In this document: positions 1-8,028 of the stretch, piece by piece
Layout: each line of letters opens with the position of its first letter
How positions within the stretch are numbered: position 1 is the first letter of the stretch
NCBI GenBank assembly: GCA_036378175.1
Contig: DASUWY010000084.1
Location: forward strand, 1 to 40,347
DNA length: 40,347 nucleotides
Source: Thermoleophilaceae bacterium
GTDB taxonomy: Bacteria; Actinomycetota; Thermoleophilia; Solirubrobacterales; Thermoleophilaceae
Reading direction: 5' to 3'
Notes under the pieces: model-generated
Told to the model about the DNA's origin: nothing
Databases searched by the model: none
Seen by the model: the letters and a program-made list of their open reading frames with translations, nothing else
Translations under genes and position numbers: made by a program

Positions 1-2
1 GC

Positions 3-599
3 ATGCTGCGCAGCCTGCATCAGCGCGACGAGCTCGGTGACGTGGTCCACCTGCATTCCGCCCGCAATCCGGACGAGGTGATCTTCGGCTCAGAGCTGCG
101 CGCGATGGTGGACGAGCACGAGGGCTTCAAGCTGCACGAGCAGGTGACCTCGAAGGACGGTCGCATGGGGCCCGAGGACCTCGACCGCCTCTGCCCCGAT
201 TGGCGCGAGCGCGAGACGTTCGCCTCAGGGCCGGGCGAGATGCTCGACGCCCTCACGGACTACTTCGAGCGCGAGGGCGACTGCGAGCGCCTCCACATGG
301 AGCGCTTCCAGCCGGTGATCGGCGGCGAAGCCGGCGACGGCGAGGGCGGCAAGATCACCTTCCTGTCGAGCGACAAAGAGGTGGAGTGCGACGGCGGCAC
401 GCCGATTCTCGTGGCCGGCGAGGAGGCGGGGCTCGAACTGCCCTACGGCTGCCGCATGGGCATCTGCCACACGTGCGTTGGCACATTTCGAAAGGGCCGG
501 CTGCGGGACCTCCGCAGCGGCGAGGTATTTGACGTGGAGGGCGTGACCTGCAGAACCTGCGTGAACGCTCCCGAGGGACCCGTGGAAGTCGAACTCTGA
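3..599 (+). CDS. Ferredoxin reductase with C-terminal [2Fe-2S] domain (5' truncated by window)
   Basis: This is the C-terminal part, about 198 residues, of an FNR-type oxidoreductase fused to a plant-type ferredoxin domain. The reading frame is open to the window edge, so the true start lies upstream. The first ~100 residues match the end of an NAD(P)H-binding domain. The rest carries the cluster signature C150-x4-C155-x2-C158, with the last ligand at C183 or C186 (numbering from base 3). The family passes electrons from NAD(P)H through FAD and an iron-sulfur cluster to an oxygenase or desaturase. Here a desaturase begins 17 bp downstream behind GAGGAG, the same order as the mycobacterial DesA3 desaturase and its reductase. 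Electron donor to that desaturase is therefore the likely job. The family is certain; the exact partner is inferred from position. Confidence 0.85.
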   Translation: MLRSLHQRDELGDVVHLHSARNPDEVIFGSELRAMVDEHEGFKLHEQVTSKDGRMGPEDLDRLCPDWRERETFASGPGEMLDALTDYFEREGDCERLHMERFQPVIGGEAGDGEGGKITFLSSDKEVECDGGTPILVAGEEAGLELPYGCRMGICHTCVGTFRKGRLRDLRSGEVFDVEGVTCRTCVNAPEGPVEVEL

Positions 600-616
600 G
601 GAGGAGTCCAGTCCGT

Positions 617-1975
617 ATGACCACCGCCGAAGCCGCTCCACCCGAGATCCAGAGCCCGCTCAAGCGGCTTACGCCCGAGCAGATCGAGCAGCTCGGCGAG
701 GAGTTCCAGAAGATTCACGACGAGGTGTTCAACAGCCTCGGCGAGCGCGACGCCAAGTACATCCGCTCGATCATCGCGCTGCAGCGGCGGCTCGCGCTGC
801 TCGGGCGCGTGGAGCTGTTCGGCGCGCGCTACTGGCCGACCTGGATCCTCGGCACCGCCACCCTCTCCATGGCCAAGATCCTCGAGAACATGGAGATCGG
901 CCACAACGTGATGCACGGGCAGTGGGACTGGATGAACGACCCCCACATCCACTCCTCCACGTGGGACTGGGACACCGCGTCCACCAAGGAGGCGTGGAAG
1001 CACTCCCACAACTACATCCACCACACGTACACGAACATCCGCGGGAAGGACAAGGACCTCGGCTACGAGATCATGCGGATCGACCCGCATCAGAAGTGGC
1101 ACCCGGTCTACCTGCTGCAGCCCTTCTACAACCTGGCGCTCATGTTCCTGTTCGAGTGGGGCGTGGCGCTGCACGATCTCGACTTCGATGCCATCCGCAG
1201 CGGCGAGAAGAGCCAGAAGCAGGTGATGCGCGAGCTGAAGGGCATCGCGGGGAAGGCCCGCACCCAGATCACCAAGGACTACATCGCGTGGCCGCTCGTG
1301 TCCGCGCTCGTGGCGGGCGGGGTGCACTGGCTCATCGGCCCGTCGCTCGCCCGGCGCGGCGAGTCGAAGCGGGACAAGGTAAAGCGCATGTCGCTCAAGG
1401 TGTTCGACAAGGCGCGCCGGCGGCAGTCGTCCGACACGCGACTCGCCTTCGCGCTCGACGCCGCGAAGCAGTCCTACAAGGCCACGCTGTGGGCGGACGT
1501 GGTGGCGAACATCATCCGTAACCTGTGGGCGCACTCGATCATCTTCTGCGGCCACTTCCCCGACCAGACCTACACCTTCAGCCAGCAGGAGGTTGAGGAC
1601 GAGTCGAAGGGCGCCTGGTACGTGCGCCAGCTCATCGGCGCCGCGAACATCGACGGCTCGCCGCTCTTCCACGTGATCAGCGGGAACCTCGGCTACCAGG
1701 TGGAGCACCACCTCTACCCGGACATGCCGAGCACCCGCTATGGGGAGATCGCGCCGCGCGTGCGGGAGATCTGCGAGCGCTACGACCTGCCGTACAACAC
1801 CGGGCCGCTGTCGAAGCAGCTCGGGATGGTGCACCGCACGATCCTCCGGCTCGCGTTCCCCGGCGGGAAGCCGCGGCCGAAGCCGGGCCCGTATCGCGGC
1901 GGCCTGCGGCGCCCTGGCGAGGAGGGCGCGCAGACGCAGGCGGCGGCGGCCAACTCGAACGGCTCGGGCGGATAG
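617..1975 (+). CDS. Membrane fatty acid (acyl-CoA/linoleoyl-CoA type) desaturase
   Basis: A 452-aa di-iron membrane desaturase that introduces a double bond into an acyl chain using O2 and electrons from a ferredoxin-type donor. The three histidine boxes are visible: GHNVMHGQ near residue 95, HSHNYIHH near 129 and VEHHLYPDMPSTRY near 362. Hydrophobic stretches lie around residues 70-90, 170-190 and 225-245. A charged, lysine/arginine-rich insert occupies about residues 245-285, and the C-terminal 35 residues are low-complexity (Pro/Gly/Arg, then Gln/Ala/Asn/Ser), probably a disordered tail. The start is set by GAGGAG about 10 bp before the ATG. The upstream reductase is the probable electron source. 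Substrate and double-bond position cannot be read from the sequence. Confidence 0.9.
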   Translation: MTTAEAAPPEIQSPLKRLTPEQIEQLGEEFQKIHDEVFNSLGERDAKYIRSIIALQRRLALLGRVELFGARYWPTWILGTATLSMAKILENMEIGHNVMHGQWDWMNDPHIHSSTWDWDTASTKEAWKHSHNYIHHTYTNIRGKDKDLGYEIMRIDPHQKWHPVYLLQPFYNLALMFLFEWGVALHDLDFDAIRSGEKSQKQVMRELKGIAGKARTQITKDYIAWPLVSALVAGGVHWLIGPSLARRGESKRDKVKRMSLKVFDKARRRQSSDTRLAFALDAAKQSYKATLWADVVANIIRNLWAHSIIFCGHFPDQTYTFSQQEVEDESKGAWYVRQLIGAANIDGSPLFHVISGNLGYQVEHHLYPDMPSTRYGEIAPRVREICERYDLPYNTGPLSKQLGMVHRTILRLAFPGGKPRPKPGPYRGGLRRPGEEGAQTQAAAANSNGSGG

Positions 1976-1979
1976 TGCT

Positions 1980-2885
1980 CTGAAATACCTCGTCACCGGC
2001 GCGCTCGGCGCCATCGGCGCCTGGACGGTCCGTTCGCTCCTCGACCGCGGCCACGACGTTGTCGCGTACGACCGCCGCGGCGGGAGCGACCACCGGCTGC
2101 AGCTCGCGCTCACGGACGACGAGCTGGGTGCGCTGACGCGCATCGAGGGCGACGTGACCGACCTCGCACACGTCGAGCGCGCCCTGACCGAGCACGGGGT
2201 GGAGGCGGTGATCCATCTCGCCGCCCTGCAGGTGCCGTTCGTGCGCGAGGACCCTGTGCTGGGCGCCCAGGTGAACGTGACGGGCGCGGTGAACGTGTTC
2301 GAGGCCGTGCGCCGGCACGTGACGAGCGGAGTGCCTCTCGTCTACGCCTCCTCGATCGCGGCGCTGGCCTCCCAGGCCGGCGCGCACCCTGACACCCTGT
2401 ACGGCGTGTTCAAGTTCGCGAACGAGGGCACCGCGGAGCGCTACTTCGAGGACTACGGAGTTTCCTCGATCGGCCTGCGGCCCCACACCGTCTACGGGCC
2501 GGGGCGCGATCAGGGACTCACCTCCGCGCCCACCGCCGCGATGGCCGCGGCCGCCGCGGGGCGCGAGTTCCACATCCCGTTCGGCGGCGCGCTCCAGTTG
2601 CAGTACGCGCCCGACGCGGGAGAGGCGTTCGCGCGCGCGAGCGAGACGCGGCGAGAGGGCGCATCGGCACACAATCTCGACGGTCCGGTGGCCACCGTGC
2701 GCGAGGTGATCGAGGAGATCGAACGGGCGGCTCCCGAGGCGGCCGGGCTGATCACCTCCGGCGAGGAGCCGCTGCCGTTCCCATCGACGCTCGACTCGAC
2801 GTCGTTCGTCGAGCTCGTCGGCGGACCGACGTCTCGCCCGCTTGCAGATGGGGTGGCGGAGACCATCGCGCGGTTCCGGTCATGA
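1980..2885 (+). CDS. NAD-dependent epimerase/dehydratase (extended SDR), probable CTG start
   Basis: A 301-aa extended short-chain dehydrogenase related to UDP-sugar epimerases. It shows an N-terminal Rossmann motif TGALGAIG (residues 6-13), a catalytic serine in YASS (~124) and the pair Y141/K145 in YGVFK. The substrate is unknown. The start is unusual: the Rossmann strand must begin at about base 1983, but the only canonical in-frame start upstream is an ATG at 1740, which would add 80 arginine-rich residues read out of frame inside the desaturase gene. CTG at 1980, 5 bp after the desaturase stop, gives a normal N-terminus. The stop overlaps the next gene's ATG (ATGA), so translation is probably coupled. 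Confidence 0.82.
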   Translation: MKYLVTGALGAIGAWTVRSLLDRGHDVVAYDRRGGSDHRLQLALTDDELGALTRIEGDVTDLAHVERALTEHGVEAVIHLAALQVPFVREDPVLGAQVNVTGAVNVFEAVRRHVTSGVPLVYASSIAALASQAGAHPDTLYGVFKFANEGTAERYFEDYGVSSIGLRPHTVYGPGRDQGLTSAPTAAMAAAAAGREFHIPFGGALQLQYAPDAGEAFARASETRREGASAHNLDGPVATVREVIEEIERAAPEAAGLITSGEEPLPFPSTLDSTSFVELVGGPTSRPLADGVAETIARFRS

Positions 2886-3640
2886 CGCCCGTGCTCACCT
2901 GGCTCGGCCAGGCGGGCTTCCTGATCGAGACGGGCGGCTCGCGGCTGCTCGTGGACCCGTTCTTCAGCGAGCATGAGGGGCGGCTGTATCCGCCGCTGTC
3001 GATCGACGAGTACGGGAGCCGGATCGATCGCCTGCTCGTAACGCACGAGCACGTCGATCACCTCGACCGGGAGTCGCTCAGTGGCATCGCCGAGCGCTCG
3101 CCGGGCGTTGGCGTGGTGGCTCCCGAGCCGCTGCGGGAGATGGTGGCGGGACTGCCGTTCGAGGGGGTGCGCCCCGGCGACCGCGTGAGCGTCCCCGGTG
3201 CCACCGTGCGCGTGGTTCCCGCCGTGCACGCGCTCCACCCGCGCGACGGCTACTCAACCGGCGGTGACCCGCCTCGCTTTGTCGGCTACGTGATCGAGGC
3301 CGATGGCGTGGCGATCTACCACGCGGGGGACACGATCGCCGACCAGGTGGTGCTCGACGGGCTCGCCGGGGTGCGGGTGGACGTGGCCCTGCTTCCGGTG
3401 AATGGCCGCACCTTCTTCCGCGAGCGGCGAGACCTGGCCGGCAACCTCGACGCGCGCGATGCCGTCGCGCTGGCCGTGGACTGCGGGGCACAGATCCTCG
3501 TGCCGATCCACTGGGACCTCCTCGAGGGAAACACCGAGCGGCCGGGTGCAGCCGCGGACGTCGCGGACGAGGCCGGTGCCGAGCTGCACGTGATCACGCT
3601 CAGTCGCGGGCGGCCGTGGGCCGTGGCGCTGCCGCGTTGA
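2882..3640 (+). CDS. MBL-fold metal-dependent hydrolase (UlaG/UPF0173-like)
   Basis: A 252-aa metallo-beta-lactamase-fold protein. The metal site is THEHVDH (HxHxDH at residues 55-60), with further ligand motifs in AVHALHP, YHAGDT and VPIHWD. The opening TWLGQAGFLIETGGSRLLVDPFF and the short size match the UlaG/UPF0173 group, which includes L-ascorbate-6-phosphate lactonase and many uncharacterised hydrolases. The ATG overlaps the stop of the SDR gene (ATGA). It is the last gene of the plus-strand group and converges on ilvD 61 bp further on. The substrate is not predictable. Confidence 0.88.
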   Translation: MTPVLTWLGQAGFLIETGGSRLLVDPFFSEHEGRLYPPLSIDEYGSRIDRLLVTHEHVDHLDRESLSGIAERSPGVGVVAPEPLREMVAGLPFEGVRPGDRVSVPGATVRVVPAVHALHPRDGYSTGGDPPRFVGYVIEADGVAIYHAGDTIADQVVLDGLAGVRVDVALLPVNGRTFFRERRDLAGNLDARDAVALAVDCGAQILVPIHWDLLEGNTERPGAAADVADEAGAELHVITLSRGRPWAVALPR

Positions 3641-3675
3641 TGCGCAGGTGCCCACGCTGGCGGAGGAGTGGCCAC

Positions 3676-3711
3676 GGACTGTTTTTTTGGGGCTGGCGGC
3701 CCTAAAAGTCC
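3676..3711. terminator. Stem-loop between convergent genes, overlapping the ilvD stop
   Basis: GGGC (3690-3693) pairs with GCCC (3699-3702) around a 5-nt loop. The stem can extend through a run of seven T (3682-3688) against AAAA (3704-3707), or alternatively GGACT (3676-3680) pairs with AGTCC (3707-3711). It sits exactly between two converging genes and contains the ilvD TAG. No U-run follows the hairpin in either direction, so intrinsic termination is uncertain. Confidence 0.4.
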
Positions 3712-5408
3712 AGTTCGTGCGGGTGGCGATGTGAGCCCGCGACCTCAGCCGCAAGCACCGCGCCGTCGGACGCGGAGCCCACGGCGGCGGCGTAGCGGGC
3801 GAACACGCCGCTCTCGAAACGGGGCGGAGGCGGGGCCCAGGCCGCGAGGCGTCGGTCGAGATCTTCTTTCGTGAGCTCCACGTCGAGGCGCCCGGCATCG
3901 AGGTCGATCGTGATGATGTCCCCGTCCTCCACGGCCGCGATCGGCCCGCCGCGCGCCGCCTCGGGAGCCACGTGGCCCACCATCAGCCCGCGCGTGGCGC
4001 CTGAGAAGCGGCCGTCGGTGACGAGCGATACCGACTCGCCGAGTCCGGCGCCCACCACGGACGAGGTCACGCTCAGCATCTCGCGCATGCCGGGCCCGCC
4101 CGCGGGTCCCTCGTAGCGGAGCACGAGCACATCGCCCGGGTTGATCCTGCCCGCGCGGATGGCGCCGGCGCAGGACTCCTCGTCGTCGAATACCCGCGCC
4201 GGGCCGCTGTGGACACGGCGCTGGGTGCCGGCGAGCTTGGTGATGCAGCCGTCGGGCGCGAGGTTGCCGCGGAGGGCGTAGAGCGAGCCGCGCGGCTTGA
4301 AGCTGCCGATCACGGCGCCGTCGGGATCCGGCGCCCCCGCGCTTGCCTCCTCGAGCGTCCGGCCGTCCACCGTGGGGGCCGAGCCGTCCACCTGGCCGCC
4401 GGCGATCAGGGCGCGGATGAGCGTGCGCGTGCCACCGGCGCGGTGGAAGTCTTCCGCCACCCAGCGCCCGCCGGGCACGAGATCCGCCAGCACCGGAGTG
4501 CGCGCGCTGATCGCGGCCAGATCGTCGAGCGTGAGCGGGACACCCGCCTCGCGGGCGATGGCGAGCAGGTGCAGGAAGCCGTTGGTGGATCCGCCGCTCG
4601 CAACCACTCCGGCGGCTGCGTTTTCAAGCGCGCGCCGGTGGAGGAACTGGCGGGCGCCCGCGCCACGTTCGGCAAGCACGACCGCCAGCTCGCCCGCGCG
4701 CTTGGCCGCGGCGTCCTTCTCCTCCCCGTAGGCGGCCGGGATGAGACCGTCCCCGAGCAGTGACAGCCCCAGCAGATCGACGGCGATCGCCATGGTGTTC
4801 GCTGTGAAGTTCCCCGCGCAGTAGCCGGCGCCCGGACAGGCCTCGCGCTCGAGCTCCGCGAGCGCCGCGTCCGGCAACAGGCCGCGCTCGTGCGCGCCCA
4901 CGCCCTCCCACACGTCCTGCACCGTCAGCGCACGGTCGCCGATCCGGCCGGCGAGCATGGGGCCGCCCGAGAGCACCACGGCCGGGCGATCCACCCGCGC
5001 GAGCGCCATCAGCGCCGCCGGGACCGTCTTGTCGCAGCCCACGAGGCACACCAGAGCGTCGAAGTCGTGCGCATGCACCATCAGCTCGATCGAGTCCGCG
5101 ATCACCTCGCGCGACACGAGCGACGCTCGCATGCCCGGCGTGCCCTGCGTCTGGTTGTCCGACACGGCGATCGTGTTGAACACGAGTGGCACGCCGCCCG
5201 CCGCCTCAACTCCGGCGACCACCCGGTCGGCGAGGCGGCGCTGGTTCAGGTTGCAGGGCATCGTGCCCGTCCAGGTGGAGGCGATGCCGACGATCGCGCG
5301 GTCGAGCCGCTCGGGCTCGATTCCCATGGCGTGGAAGTGGGCGCGCGCGGCGGCGCGCTCGGCGCCTGCACTGAGCCCCGCGCGGGCCCTTGACGCGGCG
5401 TCGTCCAT
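3702..5408 (-). CDS. ilvD: Dihydroxy-acid dehydratase (IlvD/Edd family)
   Basis: A 568-aa iron-sulfur dehydratase. IlvD converts 2,3-dihydroxy-isovalerate and -methylvalerate to the 2-keto acids in valine, leucine and isoleucine synthesis. Cluster cysteines are recognisable as C52 (PCNLNQ), C125 (GCDKT) and C197 (CAGNFTANTM). The catalytic serine lies in DGRFSG near the C-terminus. Residues 83-95 read SDNQTQGTPGMRA instead of the E. coli-like DGIAMGHxGM, a variant subgroup, so a sugar-acid dehydratase role is a minor alternative. The start is the ATG at 5408, 8 bp after the ctaA stop. Upstream in-frame extension would run through ctaA and is rejected. It is the last gene of the minus-strand operon. 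Confidence 0.88.
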   Translation of the reverse strand: MDDAASRARAGLSAGAERAAARAHFHAMGIEPERLDRAIVGIASTWTGTMPCNLNQRRLADRVVAGVEAAGGVPLVFNTIAVSDNQTQGTPGMRASLVSREVIADSIELMVHAHDFDALVCLVGCDKTVPAALMALARVDRPAVVLSGGPMLAGRIGDRALTVQDVWEGVGAHERGLLPDAALAELEREACPGAGYCAGNFTANTMAIAVDLLGLSLLGDGLIPAAYGEEKDAAAKRAGELAVVLAERGAGARQFLHRRALENAAAGVVASGGSTNGFLHLLAIAREAGVPLTLDDLAAISARTPVLADLVPGGRWVAEDFHRAGGTRTLIRALIAGGQVDGSAPTVDGRTLEEASAGAPDPDGAVIGSFKPRGSLYALRGNLAPDGCITKLAGTQRRVHSGPARVFDDEESCAGAIRAGRINPGDVLVLRYEGPAGGPGMREMLSVTSSVVGAGLGESVSLVTDGRFSGATRGLMVGHVAPEAARGGPIAAVEDGDIITIDLDAGRLDVELTKEDLDRRLAAWAPPPPRFESGVFARYAAAVGSASDGAVLAAEVAGSHRHPHELDF

Positions 5409-5416
5409 CGGCGAGC

Positions 5417-6400
5417 TCAGGCGCTGGCGGGGGCGGGCAGACTCGCCTCGCGCTGCTGCGTTCGCGGTGCCAGCCGGCCCGCTGCCGCCACCGCCCAGAG
5501 CGTGGTGAGCCAGGACGCCGTGGCGAGCACGATGTGCGCCCATACCATGCCCGCCGGGAGGTGGAGGTGGTACTGCGCGATGCCGAGCACTCCCTGCGCG
5601 AGCAGCAGCAGGCAGAGCACCGTGAGGGGACGCTGGGCGCGGCGTTCGCTCCCGGGCCGCCGGCTGATGAACCAGACGGCCACCGCGGCCACGCCGAACG
5701 CGGCGGCCACCACCCCGTGCCGCTCGACCATCCACGCCAGCGTGCTCCGGCCCTCGAAGGTGAAGCGCTTCACGAGCTGGCCGGAATGCTCGCCCGCGTG
5801 TGGCCCTGCGCCCGTGGCCATCGTCCCGAGCAGCACGGTGAGCTGCCCGAAAGGCACGAGCGCCCGCACGGCCCAGGTGCCGAGGCGGTCGCGCGACGGC
5901 GCCCGCCAGCCCGGCTCGTGCGCCGCGCACCACGCGAGCGCGAACGACGCGTCGAGCAGGAGCATCGACAGGATGAAGTGGCACATCACGAGGTACGGGT
6001 TGAGGTCGTAGCGAACGACCAGTCCCCCGAGCACGGCCTGGCCAACCACCCCGAGCGGCAGCAGGAAGCCGAGGATCGCCAGATGGCGGCGGTAGGGACG
6101 GCGCAGGAACGCCAGCCCGGCGGCGGCGATCACGATCAGGCCGACGGTGGCGGTGACCATGCGGTTGCCGAACTCGATCACCGTGTGGAACTGGAGCGGC
6201 GGGATCGTGCGCCCGTAGCACTTGGGCCAGTCCGGACAGCCGAGGCCGGAGCCCGTGAGGCGCACCGCGGCGCCGGTGAGCACGATCACCGACAGCGCGG
6301 CCACGGCGATGAACGTCACGCGGCGGTACAGCGCGGGCGAGATCGTCAGCCGCTCGCGCAGTGAAGCGCGCTGGCTAGCGAGCTGTTCGGTCCCGGCCAT
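5417..6400 (-). CDS. ctaA: Heme A synthase (COX15/CtaA family)
   Basis: A 327-aa integral membrane protein with about eight hydrophobic segments. CtaA oxidises the C8 methyl of heme O to make heme A for aa3-type cytochrome oxidase. It carries the redox cysteine pair C55-x5-C61 (GCPDWPKC) in the first extracellular loop, the FHTVIEFGNR segment after it, and later membrane histidines in CHFILS and HIVLATAS. It lies 22 bp after the VKOR stop and 8 bp before ilvD on the same strand. A disulfide-forming CtaA beside DsbA and VKOR makes biological sense, because its extracellular cysteine pair may be a client. No strong Shine-Dalgarno sequence is seen before the ATG. Confidence 0.92.
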   Translation of the reverse strand: MAGTEQLASQRASLRERLTISPALYRRVTFIAVAALSVIVLTGAAVRLTGSGLGCPDWPKCYGRTIPPLQFHTVIEFGNRMVTATVGLIVIAAAGLAFLRRPYRRHLAILGFLLPLGVVGQAVLGGLVVRYDLNPYLVMCHFILSMLLLDASFALAWCAAHEPGWRAPSRDRLGTWAVRALVPFGQLTVLLGTMATGAGPHAGEHSGQLVKRFTFEGRSTLAWMVERHGVVAAAFGVAAVAVWFISRRPGSERRAQRPLTVLCLLLLAQGVLGIAQYHLHLPAGMVWAHIVLATASWLTTLWAVAAAGRLAPRTQQREASLPAPASA

Positions 6401-6422
6401 CAGCGAGAGAAGGATGGCAGCT

Positions 6423-6842
6423 TCACGCGTACGCGCCGCGTTCCTCGGCCGTGAGAAGTCGGAACACGGACAGGCACGCCAGGAGCGTCATCAGCACCGC
6501 GCTCGCCACGCACCACTGACACACCGCGTGAATACGAAACAGCTCCGCCCACGTGAGGTACAGGCTAAAGCCGAACCCCACGAGCGCAACCAGCGCGGTG
6601 CCGGCGAGGCCGGCCTCGCCCGGGACGAACAGCAGCGCCAGTATGGCCGCGTAGCCCACCAGCCCGAGCACCGCGACCGGCACCCCGCCGAGCTCGGCCC
6701 AGCGTGACGACTGCACCTTCTCGCACCCGCCGCTCGCGAGGCAGAGCGGCTTGATGCCCGCGTAGTGGATATAGGTGAGGTACGCGGCGATCCCGAGCCC
6801 GACCAGAGCGAGGACGCCTATCGCGATGTCCAGGCGCCTCAC
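6423..6842 (-). CDS. Vitamin K epoxide reductase (VKOR) family protein
   Basis: A 139-aa, four-helix membrane protein that reoxidises a DsbA-like partner and passes electrons to menaquinone. It has the loop cysteines C34 and C40 and the active-site CQWC (C108/C111) near the quinone-binding helices. The start is GTG at 6842, which overlaps the stop of the DsbA gene (GTGA). This start puts the first helix at the N-terminus. Longer in-frame versions would overlap the DsbA gene throughout and are not credible. Actinobacteria use VKOR in place of DsbB, and the adjacent thiol oxidase is the obvious partner. Confidence 0.93.
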   Translation of the reverse strand: MRRLDIAIGVLALVGLGIAAYLTYIHYAGIKPLCLASGGCEKVQSSRWAELGGVPVAVLGLVGYAAILALLFVPGEAGLAGTALVALVGFGFSLYLTWAELFRIHAVCQWCVASAVLMTLLACLSVFRLLTAEERGAYA

Positions 6843-7567
6843 GTTCCTCCGCCGAGCGCGTTCTCGATCGGACCGGAGAACTGCGAGATGTCGAACGAGC
6901 TGTAGTTCACGGGCGTCAATGTTCCGCCGCTCTTGCCGACCGCGAACGACGGCGTGCCGTGGAAGCCGGCGGTGTGGAACTGGCTGGACGCCTGCTGCAA
7001 CTGCTGCGTTATGGTCGCCTCGTTGCGGGCAGCGAACGCCTTGTTCACGTCCAGGCCGGGCACTCGGAAGGCGATCTGCCGCAGGAACGGGTCGGTCGCA
7101 TACGTCTGCGTCTCGTCCTTCTGGTTCGCGTAGAAGAGGTCGGCGAACTGCCAGAGCTTGTTCTGCTGCGCTGCCGCGAGCGCCACCCGCGCGGCCCGAT
7201 CGGAGTCGTTGTTCTGGTTCCCCACGAAGTGCTGAAGCTGCATGACCATCTTCACCTTGCCCGTGCGGACGTAGCGATCCACGAGCTTCGGGAAGACCGT
7301 GAGCGTGTAATCCCGGCATACCGGGCACTTGAGGTCGGCGAATTCCACGAAGGTCACGGGCGCCTTGGGGTTGCCGAGCACGATGCCCTGCTGCGGGACG
7401 CCGTTCAAGCGGCTCAGTGCGGTCGGACTTCCCTTCGGGGAACCACCGCCTCCACTGCTCGCAACGATCGCGATGACCACCACGGCCGCCGCCGCGGCGA
7501 GCACCGAACCCAGGAGCTTCAGCCTCCGGCTTCGGCGCTCCTCCTCATGCCGGTCGCCCACACGCAC
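6839..7567 (-). CDS. Membrane-anchored DsbA-like thiol:disulfide oxidoreductase
   Basis: A 242-aa protein with a charged cytoplasmic tail (1-17), one membrane anchor (about 18-37), a Gly/Ser/Pro linker, and a DsbA/thioredoxin-4 domain. The active site is C81-P-V-C84 and the cis-proline loop is in GTPSFAV. It oxidises cysteines of exported proteins outside the membrane. The GTG at 7567 is preceded by AGGGG and lies 19 bp after the preceding minus-strand gene. Its stop overlaps the VKOR start by four bases, so the two are co-translated. Glutamine runs occur at about residues 185-195. Confidence 0.92.
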   Translation of the reverse strand: MRVGDRHEEERRSRRLKLLGSVLAAAAAVVVIAIVASSGGGGSPKGSPTALSRLNGVPQQGIVLGNPKAPVTFVEFADLKCPVCRDYTLTVFPKLVDRYVRTGKVKMVMQLQHFVGNQNNDSDRAARVALAAAQQNKLWQFADLFYANQKDETQTYATDPFLRQIAFRVPGLDVNKAFAARNEATITQQLQQASSQFHTAGFHGTPSFAVGKSGGTLTPVNYSSFDISQFSGPIENALGGGT

Positions 7568-7586
7568 CTGCCCCTGAATCTAGTAA

Positions 7587-7970
7587 TCAGGAGCGGGCGA
7601 GGCGGGCGAACCCAAGTGCGACCCCGAGGTTGTAGACGCCGGCGAGCCACAGCCCGGCCTTCGCGCCCGGCCGGCTGACAGCGGGCGAGGCCGACCACAC
7701 CACGTCGGTCGCGATCTCGGTGCCGCGTAGCCAGGCGAGCGCCCACCAGTCGCGCGGCTCGTCACGCACGGCGGCAACGGCGTGAGCTGCCGCGAATGTG
7801 AGCCAGATCGGCCCGCAGCGACGGAATAGATGACGCGCGTCCTCGGACGCCGGCTCGTGGCCGATCGCCTTGAGCGTCTGCTCGGGAGCGAGCAGGGCCG
7901 CGGTGCCGAGCACCAGGTCGAAGCCGATCATCGTGCGGTTGGCGAGCCGCAGTGTGTCCTCGAGGGTCAT
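7587..7970 (-). CDS. Small conserved-type membrane protein, function unknown
   Basis: A 127-aa protein with about four hydrophobic segments (roughly residues 15-30, 52-68, 80-97 and 105-125) and tryptophan-rich loops (DWWALAW). I do not recognise a family with confidence; the layout resembles small DUF4345-type membrane proteins. It is the first gene of the probable minus-strand operon leading to dsbA, VKOR, ctaA and ilvD, with 19 bp to the next start. A TAAGCT -10-like box lies 10 nt before its ATG (7981-7986). Confidence 0.7.
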   Translation of the reverse strand: MTLEDTLRLANRTMIGFDLVLGTAALLAPEQTLKAIGHEPASEDARHLFRRCGPIWLTFAAAHAVAAVRDEPRDWWALAWLRGTEIATDVVWSASPAVSRPGAKAGLWLAGVYNLGVALGFARLARS

Positions 7971-7980
7971 GGCGCGCGGC

Positions 7981-7986
7981 AGCTTA
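7981..7986 (-). promoter_or_regulatory. Candidate -10 (TAAGCT) for the membrane protein-dsbA-VKOR-ctaA-ilvD operon
   Basis: TAAGCT read on the minus strand fits TAnnnT and ends 10 nt before the ATG at 7970, implying a leaderless or near-leaderless message. No good -35 is visible. Confidence 0.4.
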
Positions 7987-8014
7987 TCGACTGGGGACGC
8001 CCCGATATCGGCTC

Positions 8015-8020
8015 TATTCT
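8015..8020 (+). promoter_or_regulatory. Candidate -10 (TATTCT) of tRNA-Arg
   Basis: TATTCT ends 8 nt before the first base of the tRNA, so transcription would begin at or very near its 5' end. It is divergent from the candidate promoter of the minus-strand operon 28 bp away. No clear -35 hexamer is seen. Confidence 0.5.
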
Positions 8021-8028
8021 GGGCGCAG

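Noticed and set aside
1740-1979. ATG 1740 as start of the SDR gene
   Set aside because: Would add 80 Arg/Ser-rich residues read out of frame inside the desaturase; the Rossmann motif requires a start near 1980.
443-2143. Long minus-strand open frame opposite the desaturase
   Set aside because: Pro/Arg/His-rich composition and exact antisense placement over a conserved gene mark it as a GC-driven shadow. The same applies to 1677-2672, 10654-11739, 18336-19454, 27489-29006, 30570-32207 and 38396-40282 on the minus strand.
3682-3688. Run of seven T as terminator U-tract
   Set aside because: It precedes the hairpin on the plus strand and reads as A on the minus strand, so it is not a trailing U-run for either gene.
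5409-6221. N-terminal extension of IlvD by ~270 residues
   Set aside because: It overlaps ctaA in another frame and has shadow-type Arg/Pro/Ala composition; the ATG at 5408 gives the normal family length.
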